Shown here one piece after another: positions 24,938 through 34,334 of a stretch of 64,000 bases of DNA. Position 1 is the first letter of the stretch, and every line of letters begins with the position of its first letter. A program made the translations under genes and the position numbers. The notes beneath the pieces were generated by a model, which did no database searches, was not told the origin of the DNA, and saw only the letters and a program-made list of their open reading frames with translations. This DNA is from Candidatus Aminicenantota bacterium. Its GTDB lineage: Bacteria; Acidobacteriota; Aminicenantia; JAMOAD01. The stretch spans positions 51,470 to 115,469 of the forward strand of contig JAMOUT010000079.1 of NCBI GenBank assembly GCA_027061995.1. The letters are read 5' to 3'.

Positions 24938-27184
24938 ATGAATGATTATAAAAATAAATTTGAAAAGCTGATAAAATCTTACGATAAATTCAATGATCTT
25001 GAATTCAGATTATTATTAGAAGAATTATTAAAAAGGGGGAAGAAAGATGCTGAGACAGAGTATGCGATAATATTAAAAAACAGAGAATTTACGATTGGTG
25101 TGAGATTAAATTTAATAAGGGTTGCCGGCTATATTAAAAGTTCTTTTTTCTTAATCCCTTTAAAAAATATTATTGATACTGAAAAAAACATTAATTTAAG
25201 AAAAGAGGCGATAATTGCCATAGCAAAATACAATGATAAAAAAGCTCTTAATATCCTTTCCGATTCTTTAAAGAAAAACAGTGATAAAACATTAGAAAAC
25301 ATAATAAAACAAGAGATAGGTAAGATTAAAAAAGATAATCCGGTTATATCACTAATCCCTCAGTTTTTAAAAAGCACGGATAATAAAAAAGCTTATAATA
25401 CTATTCTTAATGTTTTATGCAAAATAGTGACAAATTCTGATGCAAAAACATTTATTCCCTTTTTAAATAGTGAAGATAGATATATTGCGGAAGGTTCTTT
25501 TAAAATATTGTGTTACACGGGAGACAAAACTATAGCAGGCTTCATTTTTAATTATTTTAAGAAAACAATAGGTGATATAGATTGTATAACCAAGATAAAA
25601 TGCGACAGACTTTATGAAATAATAATAGTATTGCAGCAATACATCCTTAATAATCCCCCTGTTTTTGATCTTTTTTACCCTAAAATAAAAGAGATTTATG
25701 AGAAAATAATAGATATTAGAGTTAAGGAGCAGATAGTATTAATATATATATCAGGAAATAATAATAATGATATCTCTTTGATTTATAATAAAGAAAAGGA
25801 TTTAAGAGGTTTTATTATAGAGAACTATAAAAACAAAGATGAGGGTGTTGATTTTTTAATCGAAAAATTAAAAAATAATGGTGATTATATCGAAAATATA
25901 ATAAATGTTCTAATTACAACTGAAAAAGGGAAAAAATATTTAGCCGGTAATTATAAAAAATTTGGTAATAAAGAAAGGATTATTATTTTAAATAACCTTA
26001 ATTCTAATAATTATGATTATTTTCGGTTTTTGGTAAAAGACTCAATATTGTCGGATAATCCCATAATTACAAAGACAGCTTTAAGTAAAATAAAAGAGAA
26101 TTATGATTATTCCGTTAAAGATTATCTGTTTGATTTTAAGAATAAAGAGAAATTCAAATCTTTTGAAGAGCTTTACCTTGACACTATTATATCTCTTTTT
26201 CCTTTAGAAGCTTTTATTTTTTTAATCAATCTCATTAAGACCGAAAGTATGACACTAAAAAAACTTGGGAATTTTATAGCAAAACTCGGAATACTTTTAA
26301 ACAAGAAACCTGTTATTAAAATCAGCAAAGATGATAAAAAAAGTATTATTGAATTCTTGAATCTCATATTAAGAACCAATAATTCCCCTTTATCAATTAA
26401 TTTTATAAGCGGTTTTAAGAATATTGGAGTTATTGATGACGAGAGTTTTACGGTATTGAATGAGTTGGTTGAATATTATATCGGGAAAAGAATAAATAAG
26501 GGTAAGATGGAAGAGAGGAAAGAGTTAAAGAGATTTATTAATAATCTTAAAACAAATAAAGAGATTATAGATAAGATTAATCAAGGAGAGCTAAAACTAA
26601 GATTATTTTTTCAATCTTATGTAATAGATACAAACCTTCTCGAAAAAATAGCAAAAGAACACAAATTATCATTTTTTACATATCGGAATAAGATAATAGA
26701 CAAGCTCAGGAAAACACTTCTTTCAAATGATTATGAAACCATTAATAAGGTATTATTGTTTTTAGAAAAATTCCCTAAAATCGCTTTTATGTTAAAAGAG
26801 GAGATTTTACAACTTAAAGAAGCGGAATCTTATTCAATTAAAGCAAATTCAAAAGAGCTTTTAAATTTAATCCCCGAAAGATTAAAAATAATCGTCAGTT
26901 TTTCGGAGAGAGCAAATTTTCCTGTTTTCCGAGATCAATTAAATTTTATTTTCAATGAATTTGAGATTACGGATAAAGAGCAACCGGATGACCATGCTAT
27001 TTTTATAACTGATTCGGGGTTTTTAATTAATAATAAAGAGTTTGAATCTCTTAATGTTAAACCTGTAATAATATTAAACAGATTGTCAGATGGAGTTTTG
27101 ATTAAGAAATACGGGGGAATAACTTTTTTACCCGAGTATAGCTTATATAGGATTATTGTTGAAATTATTAAAGAGATTTGGTGA
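24938..27184 (+). CDS. HEAT-repeat-like protein with C-terminal receiver-like domain
   Basis: The 748-residue protein is almost all helical. Residues about 1-200 have repeating helix pairs with the spacing of HEAT repeats (for example LRKEAIIAIAKYNDKKALNIL near 88-108), and helical segments continue to about 640. The last 100 residues (about 650-748) alternate beta strands and helices like a response-regulator receiver: a strand IIVSF, a strand HAIFITDSG, then PVIILNRLSDGVLIKKYGG and a final helix. The receiver's acidic pocket is not evident, so phosphorylation is not predicted. No signal peptide. Its stop overlaps the mutL start (TGATG). Confidence 0.6.
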   Translation: MNDYKNKFEKLIKSYDKFNDLEFRLLLEELLKRGKKDAETEYAIILKNREFTIGVRLNLIRVAGYIKSSFFLIPLKNIIDTEKNINLRKEAIIAIAKYNDKKALNILSDSLKKNSDKTLENIIKQEIGKIKKDNPVISLIPQFLKSTDNKKAYNTILNVLCKIVTNSDAKTFIPFLNSEDRYIAEGSFKILCYTGDKTIAGFIFNYFKKTIGDIDCITKIKCDRLYEIIIVLQQYILNNPPVFDLFYPKIKEIYEKIIDIRVKEQIVLIYISGNNNNDISLIYNKEKDLRGFIIENYKNKDEGVDFLIEKLKNNGDYIENIINVLITTEKGKKYLAGNYKKFGNKERIIILNNLNSNNYDYFRFLVKDSILSDNPIITKTALSKIKENYDYSVKDYLFDFKNKEKFKSFEELYLDTIISLFPLEAFIFLINLIKTESMTLKKLGNFIAKLGILLNKKPVIKISKDDKKSIIEFLNLILRTNNSPLSINFISGFKNIGVIDDESFTVLNELVEYYIGKRINKGKMEERKELKRFINNLKTNKEIIDKINQGELKLRLFFQSYVIDTNLLEKIAKEHKLSFFTYRNKIIDKLRKTLLSNDYETINKVLLFLEKFPKIAFMLKEEILQLKEAESYSIKANSKELLNLIPERLKIIVSFSERANFPVFRDQLNFIFNEFEITDKEQPDDHAIFITDSGFLINNKEFESLNVKPVIILNRLSDGVLIKKYGGITFLPEYSLYRIIVEIIKEIW

Positions 27185-28926
27185 TGGGAAAAATAAGAGT
27201 ATTGCCGAGAGAGGTTGCCGGAAAAATAGCAGCGGGAGAGATAATCGAAAGACCACTATCCGTTGTGAAAGAGTTGATGGAAAATTCTCTTGACGCATCA
27301 TCAAACGAAATTTTAATATCTGTTGAGGATGGGGGTAAAAAGAGCATAATTGTTAAAGATAATGGAGAGGGGATAGAAAAGGAAGATCTTAAAATAATTT
27401 TCAGAAGACACTCCACTTCAAAGATAGAAACGGTTGATGACCTTGAAAAAATTCTAACATTCGGATTTAGAGGAGAGGCTATTTCAAGCATAGCGGAGGT
27501 TTCAAAAACAACTATAATCTCTTCAACCGAAGGAAGAGACAGTTCTTACGGGGTCTATTTTTTTAACGGGGAAATGACTTTTATAGATGATGCCCCTTAT
27601 CGAAAGGGGACTATGGTTAAAGTTGAAGATCTCTTTTATAATTTACCGGCAAGAAAAAATTTTCTCAGAGCAGCAAAAACCGAGAATCTCGCAATCAAAA
27701 ATTTTATAAAACATTTTTCACTTGTAAATGAAGATGTAAAGATATCGTTTATTTCGGATGAAAAAGAGAGTCTTTTTTATGAAAGGGTTCAGGAAAAAAA
27801 AGATAGATTTTATCAAGTTTACGGTAAGGATAAGATTTATAATGATTTTTTTGAAGCTGAATTTGATCGGGGGGAATACTCTTTTCACGGTTTTTTCGTT
27901 AAACCTGGTCTTGAAGAATATAAAAGATACCCCCAACTAATATTTATAAATAAAAGAGTTGTAAAGGAGAAAACAACTTTTCAGGCTATTTATAGCGGAT
28001 ACGATACCTATCTTAAAAAAGGGGTAAAACCAGGATTCATAATATTTATTGATATACCTCCCGATGAGGTGGAAGTTAATATCCATCCGACAAAAGCGGA
28101 GGTTAAACTGAAAAATTCCTCCGAGTATTTCAGAATACTAAGGGCGGCTTTAAGAAATGAGCTTGAAGGATTTTTTCTCGACAAAAGTAGCTCCTCATTA
28201 AATTTAACAGATACAAAAGCATCTTCCTATAATTTTCCTAAAAAAGGATGGGATGGAACAAATTTTAATGGAAACATAAGAAAACCGTTTTTTGATGATA
28301 TCCGACAAGAAAAAAAAGTTGATAGCAATTCCTTTGTTCAAAAAGAGAAAACCAGAAATCTGCTGTTGGAGCCTCCGTCCGATTTTAAAATAATAGGCCA
28401 ATATATAAACAGTTATGTGATAATAGAGAAAGAGGGGAAACTTTTAATCATAGATCAACATAATGCGGATGAAAGAGTTAAGTATGAAAAACTTATCGAC
28501 AATAGAGAAAACAGTGGTATAAAGCAGGTTAAACCCCTTTTTCCCATAGTGTTTGAATACAAAACCGATGAAACCACGGAGGAAAAGATTGAAAATCTTA
28601 AAAAATTCGGGTGGGATATTGAGATGTGGGGCGAGAACAGTTTATCCGTGAAATTGTATCCTGCAATTATGGATAATCGCAGTATTAGAGATTTTATTAT
28701 GGAATATCTTGATTCCAATGAAAAAGATGATATTGAAGATAGTATTCTAAAATTGATGTCTTGCAAGGCGGCCATTAAAGTTAATCACCCTCTTGCGAAA
28801 GAGGAGATGGAATCCCTTGTTAAAGCTCTGTTTAAAACAAGAAACCCTTATCTATGTCCCCATTCAAGACCCATTATAGTGGAATTTTCCGAAGACTTTA
28901 TTAAAAAAGAGTTAAAAAGAAAATAG
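27184..28926 (+). CDS. mutL: DNA mismatch repair protein MutL
   Basis: MutL couples mismatch recognition by MutS to strand incision. The 580-residue protein has the GHKL ATPase motifs ENSLDA (33-38), DNGEGI (59-64) and TFGFRGEA near 99, the PTKAEVK motif near 302, a variable linker (about 330-395) and a C-terminal dimer domain with nuclease motifs: DQHN-AD-E-RVKY-E at 424-435, SCK with C527, and CPHSRP at 558-563. These metal-site residues suggest an endonuclease-active MutL, although the fourth residue of DQHA is Asn here. I use the ATG at 27184, which overlaps the previous TGA. mutS is not in the window. Confidence 0.95.
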   Translation: MGKIRVLPREVAGKIAAGEIIERPLSVVKELMENSLDASSNEILISVEDGGKKSIIVKDNGEGIEKEDLKIIFRRHSTSKIETVDDLEKILTFGFRGEAISSIAEVSKTTIISSTEGRDSSYGVYFFNGEMTFIDDAPYRKGTMVKVEDLFYNLPARKNFLRAAKTENLAIKNFIKHFSLVNEDVKISFISDEKESLFYERVQEKKDRFYQVYGKDKIYNDFFEAEFDRGEYSFHGFFVKPGLEEYKRYPQLIFINKRVVKEKTTFQAIYSGYDTYLKKGVKPGFIIFIDIPPDEVEVNIHPTKAEVKLKNSSEYFRILRAALRNELEGFFLDKSSSSLNLTDTKASSYNFPKKGWDGTNFNGNIRKPFFDDIRQEKKVDSNSFVQKEKTRNLLLEPPSDFKIIGQYINSYVIIEKEGKLLIIDQHNADERVKYEKLIDNRENSGIKQVKPLFPIVFEYKTDETTEEKIENLKKFGWDIEMWGENSLSVKLYPAIMDNRSIRDFIMEYLDSNEKDDIEDSILKLMSCKAAIKVNHPLAKEEMESLVKALFKTRNPYLCPHSRPIIVEFSEDFIKKELKRK

Positions 28927-28987
28927 AAATATCTCCTTATCCTTTAACTAATGATGGAAATATTATTTGTTAAGCCATTGAATATAA

Positions 28988-29743
28988 TTATTTTATTATT
29001 TTTTCCCTTTTGTGCATATGATGGTTTTCATTAGGATTTATTAAAATCATAGGGCTAAAAGTGTGGATATTCTTGTCGGGAACTGAAATTTTAATATAAT
29101 ATTTTCCCGCCGGAATATCAGCGGGAACCACCCAATTATAGTTAAAATTATTTCTTAAAACAGGTTTTAAAGATAAACCTACTGCGGGGGGAAGTAATTT
29201 TGTAATTGTTCTGATTTTTCTGATTTTATTGGTATCAAACAGCTCTATAAGAAAATTCATAGGCAATTTTTCTTTTGACTCCCACTTAAGATTTATGGTT
29301 TTACCCTGTTTAATTTTTATTTTTAAAGCAGGAGTTTTAATTTTGAGTTTATTCTCTACGACAGGAATGATTTTATGTCCCCTTTTTATTTCAAATATTT
29401 TAAAGAGTTTACTGTTTCCCAAAATTTGCCCTTTGGGAGAAACCATCAATATTTTGTATTCTCCATCTGGAACTTTGTTGAATACATTAAAATTGCAATA
29501 ATATTCTCCCGTGTTCTTAATCTCTTTTGCGATTATCATTATTTTATTTCTTCCGGTTTTATCATATAAGTAAAGATTAATTTTATCTGTTTTATCTCCG
29601 AGATTTATCCATTTAATCACATGAATGCCTGTTTTCCCCCATTTTTCCCCTTGCGCTGGTGTTGTAATTATGTAAGCTCCGAACAAAATATTAGATAAAC
29701 AAAATATCATAATAATGGAAAATGTAATTATCGTTTTTTTCAT
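28988..29743 (-). CDS. Exported protein with Kre9/KNH-like Ig domains
   Basis: The 251-residue protein has a signal peptide (hydrophobic residues about 4-20, cleavage near FGA). Two beta-sandwich repeats follow: residues about 23-118, starting ITTPAQGEKWGKTG and containing an IKWINLGD segment and a GEYYCNFNV segment, and residues about 128-240, with KTINLKWESK and VPADIPAGKYYIKI. This pattern resembles the Ser/Thr-rich-protein (Kre9/KNH) module found in cell-surface proteins. A good GGAGG site precedes it. It is alone on its strand between mutL and a methyltransferase; a role at the cell surface is inferred. Confidence 0.6.
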   Translation of the reverse strand: MKKTIITFSIIMIFCLSNILFGAYIITTPAQGEKWGKTGIHVIKWINLGDKTDKINLYLYDKTGRNKIMIIAKEIKNTGEYYCNFNVFNKVPDGEYKILMVSPKGQILGNSKLFKIFEIKRGHKIIPVVENKLKIKTPALKIKIKQGKTINLKWESKEKLPMNFLIELFDTNKIRKIRTITKLLPPAVGLSLKPVLRNNFNYNWVVPADIPAGKYYIKISVPDKNIHTFSPMILINPNENHHMHKREKIIK

Positions 29744-29881
29744 TTTTTCCTCCTTAATTTAACAAAAAAATAATTCAAAAAACATGCCATAGAAAAAAAA
29801 GGGAAAAGATTAATAATAAAGGGTTTTTGTCTCCTTTAAAAAAACAATATCGACAAATTTGTTGACAGCGGGACAATTTTG

Positions 29882-30526
29882 TTATTTTTTCGCAATAAGC
29901 AAGCGGACTTTTTTCTTATAATAGTATGATTTTGAAAAACTTGTCCAACCATGCTCTTTTAATATTTTTTTCCAATCTCTTAATATAAAATCTTCGGCGA
30001 GGGGGCATTCTAATTTTCTTATGGCATATTTAACTAAGAAAGAGGAGTCTTCAACATTAAATTCGTTATAATCAAGGATTGCGAGCCTCCCCCCTTTCTT
30101 TAGTGCTTTAAAACTGTTTTTTATGATAATCTCCCTTTTTTCTTGGATAAAACCGTGAAGGACAAAAGAGATAAAAACAAGGTCAAACTCCTCTTTAAAA
30201 TTTAATGGTTCATCTATTTTTTTATTTATTATTGTAGCATTTCCAACCGAACAATTCTTTTTGAACTTTTTTATCATCTCTTCCCCTATATCAAGTCCTA
30301 TAATTTCACCTTTATCCTTTATCTGTTTTAAAATCAAACAATCGTTTCTTCCTGTCCCGGCTCCCATATCAAGAACCCTGTCTCCGGGTTTTAGATTCAA
30401 TGCCTTTATAGCTTTTCTTATAAAAAAAGGGTAAGTTCCCAATGTTATAATATTCATTAATAAGTCGTAGAATTTAGCCTCCATCCCTTTAACTTCAACC
30501 TTTGATTGTTCTTGCGTAAGCTTCAT
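29882..30526 (-). CDS. Class I SAM-dependent methyltransferase (UbiE-like)
   Basis: The 214 residues carry a SAM-binding VLDMGAGTGRNDCL motif (near 51-64), an acidic second strand GLDIGEEM (near 77), and a KALKKGGRLAILDY segment near 140-153, as in class I methyltransferases of the UbiE/COQ5 type. The substrate is not known; nothing in the gene places it in quinone synthesis. It follows a polytopic membrane protein gene with a 4-nt overlap, so the substrate could be a lipid or glycan, an inference. Confidence 0.75.
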   Translation of the reverse strand: MKLTQEQSKVEVKGMEAKFYDLLMNIITLGTYPFFIRKAIKALNLKPGDRVLDMGAGTGRNDCLILKQIKDKGEIIGLDIGEEMIKKFKKNCSVGNATIINKKIDEPLNFKEEFDLVFISFVLHGFIQEKREIIIKNSFKALKKGGRLAILDYNEFNVEDSSFLVKYAIRKLECPLAEDFILRDWKKILKEHGWTSFSKSYYYKKKVRLLIAKK

Positions 30527-31881
30527 GATTTCCTCCTGTTTAGTATCACTATTTTACCATAATATCCGTTTTTTGTTTGTTTTAAAGTTTCCCATTTTGC
30601 AATATATTTCGGGTATAAAACAATGGGAATAAGATCCTCGGGATATATTACCCCTCCGATGGAGTCTTTTCTTACGGGGAGTAGTTTCGGGAGGTTTCCC
30701 CTCTTTTGGATTAACCGATAAATTTTTTTAATGGATTCATATTCCCCTTTTCTCAAAAAAACATTATTTCCGGAAGAGGCGTGAAAACTGTTTCTTACGG
30801 AAATTTTTTGTTTCTCAATAAAATGTTTGGAAAAATCTCCCAGTATTTTATAATCCTGGACCTCTTTTTTTATTAAAGGGAGGTTATATAGAAAAGATAT
30901 TATAATCAGCAGGTAAAAGAAAATTTTAGTTTTTTTATACTTTTCGGCTAAATCATTTAAAATAATTGATAAAAACAGGATAAAACCTACTGCAGGTAAA
31001 AACAGGTATCTTGAAGAGAGTTTAGGAAAAAGGGAGAAAAAAAAGAGATATATATAGAAAAAACTAAAAGGGAATATATAATTTTTATTCTTTATTATTA
31101 GGAAAACAGAGGCGATAAAGAATAGGATTATTATAATGAATCCTGTCAAAGGGGGAGTTGAATAAGGATTTATGTTGATTGATCTGCTAAAGATAAAATA
31201 TATTTTTATTAATAGAAACTTAGAAGATATAAAACTTGTATAGTTTGAAGATGAACCCGTTTGAAGAATTATCCTTGCTATTATAAAAGATAATAAAGAA
31301 ACAATTAAAATAATTTTTCCCTTTAATTCTCTTTTAACGAATAAAAATGTTACAAATCCTAAAAAGATGACCTCTTTAAAAAGAAGAGAAACTATGAAAA
31401 ACAAGATGAAGAAAGGATATTTTCCTTTATTATAATAATAAAGGGCAATAAGGAAAAAGAGAAAAGCAAAAAGATAAACGGAAGCCGAATAATTTAATAA
31501 TATCTCCGAAACATACACATTCATCGATAAAAGAAAAATTGAGACAAGGGCAATATAATCATTGACTTTCAAAACTCTCGATATTATTGTATATAACAAA
31601 TACATGGTAATAAAAAAAACAATAAAAATGAAAACTCTGAAAAAAAACGGGGATAGTCCGAAAAATTTTATTAGAATAGAAGTTATTATTATAAAAAGAG
31701 GGTTAAAATCTCTCCCCTTTATTCTAATAATTTCCAATGGATTTGATTGAGAAATTATACCTCTTGATAACCATTCAAAATCATCCGAGAAAAAATAATT
31801 GCTTTGTGCTCCGTAATAGGAAAAGATAATTAAGATAAAAAGAAGGATAAGAAAACCTGTGATCATCAGTTTTTTACTCAT
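30523..31881 (-). CDS. Polytopic membrane protein, GT-C glycosyltransferase-like
   Basis: The 452-residue protein has about ten membrane segments and a C-terminal soluble tail of about 90 residues. After the first membrane helix comes NYFFSDDFEWLSRG (about 29-42), where the acidic SDDFEW loop is in the place and style of the catalytic loop of GT-C enzymes such as mannosyl- and arabinosyl-transferases that use lipid-phosphate sugars. The family is not precisely recognised. It starts its own unit with the methyltransferase. The ATG is 5 nt after a perfect TATAAT and has no ribosome-binding site. Confidence 0.6.
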   Translation of the reverse strand: MSKKLMITGFLILLFILIIFSYYGAQSNYFFSDDFEWLSRGIISQSNPLEIIRIKGRDFNPLFIIITSILIKFFGLSPFFFRVFIFIVFFITMYLLYTIISRVLKVNDYIALVSIFLLSMNVYVSEILLNYSASVYLFAFLFFLIALYYYNKGKYPFFILFFIVSLLFKEVIFLGFVTFLFVKRELKGKIILIVSLLSFIIARIILQTGSSSNYTSFISSKFLLIKIYFIFSRSININPYSTPPLTGFIIIILFFIASVFLIIKNKNYIFPFSFFYIYLFFFSLFPKLSSRYLFLPAVGFILFLSIILNDLAEKYKKTKIFFYLLIIISFLYNLPLIKKEVQDYKILGDFSKHFIEKQKISVRNSFHASSGNNVFLRKGEYESIKKIYRLIQKRGNLPKLLPVRKDSIGGVIYPEDLIPIVLYPKYIAKWETLKQTKNGYYGKIVILNRRKS

Positions 31882-31886
31882 ATCTA

Positions 31887-31914
31887 ATTATAGCACAACA
31901 GTGATGAATATCGA
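31887..31914 (-). promoter_or_regulatory. Candidate leaderless-type promoter before the GT-C-like gene
   Basis: Minus-strand TATAAT (31887-31892) ends 5 nt before the ATG at 31881. The -35 is weak: TCGATA (31909-31914) with a 16-nt spacer. No Shine-Dalgarno. Confidence 0.45.
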
Positions 31915-32005
31915 GCTCTTTCCCCGCTTATAACAAAAAAAGCTGTTTTTTTTTATTATTAATTGTGTTAATATATTAAACTATAATTAAAAACAAGGAG
32001 GAGAG

Positions 32006-32494
32006 ATGAAAAAAAAGGTTTTATTATTAATCCTGTTGGTTGTAATCGTATCATTCGGCTTTGGTGTTGATTCTTATTATTATTCAACAATATCAACCCC
32101 GAATAAGGCAATTAATTTTACAATAGGCATTTATCATACTAATTTTGTTTGGAATGAAACCGCAAAAAGCGGTTATACTGTTATTCCAAGTGCAATTATT
32201 AACAATAAAAATGCCCAACCGCTTAAATGGAATGATTATAAAATATATATAATGCTTAAAGATGGAACACTTTTCCATAGTTATACGACAGTTGCCAAAA
32301 CGGGAAAATTTGCTTGCAATTATGTTGTTAAACCAGGGGAAACCCACTATCAACATTTTACTTTCAGCAAAAAATTCAGAGCTGAAGATATAGCAAATGT
32401 GTGGTTAAAATTAACCGATAGTAATTTTATTAAATTAATATATTTTAATAAAAAAGATAAACAGGCAAGCACAGGAAGCGAAACGATTCATTAA
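32006..32494 (+). CDS. Small exported protein of unknown function
   Basis: The 162-residue protein has a signal peptide (about residues 1-20, ending near FGFG) and a beta-rich body without cysteine clusters or known motifs. It resembles single-domain immunoglobulin-like secreted proteins (a GETHYQHFTFSKKFRAEDIA segment near 113-132 would fit a C-terminal strand), but this is only an impression. A GGAGGAG site lies before the ATG. It stands alone on the plus strand between two minus-strand units. Confidence 0.5.
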   Translation: MKKKVLLLILLVVIVSFGFGVDSYYYSTISTPNKAINFTIGIYHTNFVWNETAKSGYTVIPSAIINNKNAQPLKWNDYKIYIMLKDGTLFHSYTTVAKTGKFACNYVVKPGETHYQHFTFSKKFRAEDIANVWLKLTDSNFIKLIYFNKKDKQASTGSETIH

Positions 32495-32495
32495 T

Positions 32496-33128
32496 TTATT
32501 CTTTTACAGCTTTAATAATTAGAAAATTAGCTTTCGGATCAATCCCTTGAATAGGGTGTTCAAGTGTTTTTTCATCTGATAAGAGGTGAAAAACAGCATC
32601 AACTATTTTGAACTTTTTTTCAAGGAGTGCTGTTTTTAACTCTTCATATGAAAAAAAGGCGGAATATCTATAATAGGGATGATTCTCCCTTTTTTTTTGT
32701 ATATATTGTTTACCAAGGGTAGATTCCGAAGGGATGAATCCTATTATAATCTCCCCCTTTTTTTGTAGAATCCTGTGGACTTCATTTAATACTTTATCCA
32801 AGTTATCTATAAAACATATGGAAAAAATAAAAAAAGCGGTTTTGAAAACATTATTTTTAATAGGAAGAGATTCCCCTTTGGCAACTATACTTTTCACCCC
32901 TCTTTGTTTGGATATATGAGCCATATTAAAAGAGGGCTCAATACCAAAATCTATGTTCAGAGCTTCGGTAAATCTCCCGGTTCCCGAGCCTATTTCAATG
33001 CTTTTTGAAGATTTTTCCGCTGATATCATTTGCAAAGCTTTTAATTCGTTTCTAAAAATAATTCTCCCATCAACATCAAACCACCTGTCGTATTGATTAA
33101 ATGAAATATCAAATATTTTCCAGCCCAT
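32496..33128 (-). CDS. Class I SAM-dependent methyltransferase
   Basis: The 210-residue protein has a methyltransferase domain: a KSIEIGSGTGRFTEAL motif (near 41-56), a KGESLPIKNNVFKTAFFIFSICFI block (about 84-107, two parts) and a VHRILQKKGEIIIGFIP strand near 117-133. It is the last gene of the TPR-acetyltransferase-aminotransferase unit, immediately after the DegT gene, so it may modify an amino sugar or a related small molecule; that is inferred from context only. Confidence 0.75.
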   Translation of the reverse strand: MGWKIFDISFNQYDRWFDVDGRIIFRNELKALQMISAEKSSKSIEIGSGTGRFTEALNIDFGIEPSFNMAHISKQRGVKSIVAKGESLPIKNNVFKTAFFIFSICFIDNLDKVLNEVHRILQKKGEIIIGFIPSESTLGKQYIQKKRENHPYYRYSAFFSYEELKTALLEKKFKIVDAVFHLLSDEKTLEHPIQGIDPKANFLIIKAVKE

Positions 33129-34333
33129 TATAATTTAGTTAAAACTTCTTTTATATAATATGTTACAGTCTTAACATCATCTTCTTCCATTGAGGGAAAG
33201 ATAGGGAGAGAAACAATTGTATCGAAAATATCTTCCGTATTTTTAAAATCTCCCTTTTTATACGGAAATCTTTTTTTGTAATAACTGAAATAATGAACAG
33301 GTATAAAATGAATTGAAGTTTGAATTTTTTTCTTAAGAAGTTTTTTTATAAAAGAATCCCTGTTAATTCTCTTGTCCAGTCTGATTGTAAAAAGATGGCG
33401 GGAAGAGCGGATATTTTTTTTTAAATGAGTTATTCTGATCTCTTCTATTTCCGAAAGAGATTTTTCATATAGTCGTGCAAGCACATCCCTTTTTTCGTTT
33501 AATTTTTCAATTTTTTTAAGTTGTTCTCTTCCTATTGCAGCGGACATATCCATCATATTGTATTTGAATCCCAAAAGTTTAACATCATAGTATGGGAGTC
33601 CTTCCCGTTTTAAACGGGAGTATGCTTGTTTATCTATACCGTGAAGAGAATACATCCTTAAGATTTTTTCCATATTGCTGTTATTGGTAGTAACCATCCC
33701 TCCCTCACCTGTTGTCATGTTTTTGTTTGAATAAAAACTAAAACAGACGAAATTATCCGAGTCTCCGATTTTTTTATCTCCGATTTTTGAACCTATCGCA
33801 TGGGCAGCATCTTCAATTATTTTCATATTATGTTTTTTGGCAATTTCATTAAGTTTATCAATTTTTGCGGGTTGACCTCCGTAATGAACCGCTATTATCC
33901 CTTTTAAACGGTTTCTCCGTTTTTTATGATAAAAAAACTCCCCTTTCTTAATATAGTTTTTGTCAATCTCTTCCTCTATTTTATCCGGGGATATACCATA
34001 ATCATCCGTATCAATGTCTATAAGAACAGGGTATGCCCCTGTTTCAACGATAGTATTTATGGTGGATACGAAAGTGAAAGGTGGAGCCATTATATCATCT
34101 TTATCTCCTGTTTTAAGAGAAGCGAGGGAGATATGAAGAGCGGCGGTTGCGGAATTCACTGCGATAGCTATCTTTGAATTTGTATAAGCGGCAAACTCTT
34201 TCTCAAATTCATTTACCTCAGGACCGGTTGTAAACCAATTCCTTTTGAAAACTCTTTTAACGGCTTTTAACTCTTCCTCCCCTATGAAGGGTTCTGAAAA
34301 GGGTAAGAACCCGTTTTTCTTAAAATACCCCAT
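33128..34333 (-). CDS. DegT/DnrJ/EryC1/StrS family PLP aminotransferase
   Basis: These enzymes transfer an amino group to keto-sugar nucleotides. The 401 residues have the family layout, with ATAALHISL near 62-70, the PLP-ring Asp in IEDAAHAIG at 173-181, and the PLP-binding Lys204 in SFYSNKNMTTGEGGM (199-213). Related enzymes make UDP- or dTDP-linked amino sugars for LPS, glycans and glycoproteins. It is next to a GlmU-like acetyltransferase and a methyltransferase, consistent with making an N-acylated or modified amino sugar. The nucleotide-sugar dehydratase that would feed it is not in the window. Confidence 0.88.
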   Translation of the reverse strand: MGYFKKNGFLPFSEPFIGEEELKAVKRVFKRNWFTTGPEVNEFEKEFAAYTNSKIAIAVNSATAALHISLASLKTGDKDDIMAPPFTFVSTINTIVETGAYPVLIDIDTDDYGISPDKIEEEIDKNYIKKGEFFYHKKRRNRLKGIIAVHYGGQPAKIDKLNEIAKKHNMKIIEDAAHAIGSKIGDKKIGDSDNFVCFSFYSNKNMTTGEGGMVTTNNSNMEKILRMYSLHGIDKQAYSRLKREGLPYYDVKLLGFKYNMMDMSAAIGREQLKKIEKLNEKRDVLARLYEKSLSEIEEIRITHLKKNIRSSRHLFTIRLDKRINRDSFIKKLLKKKIQTSIHFIPVHYFSYYKKRFPYKKGDFKNTEDIFDTIVSLPIFPSMEEDDVKTVTYYIKEVLTKL

Positions 34334-34334
34334 T

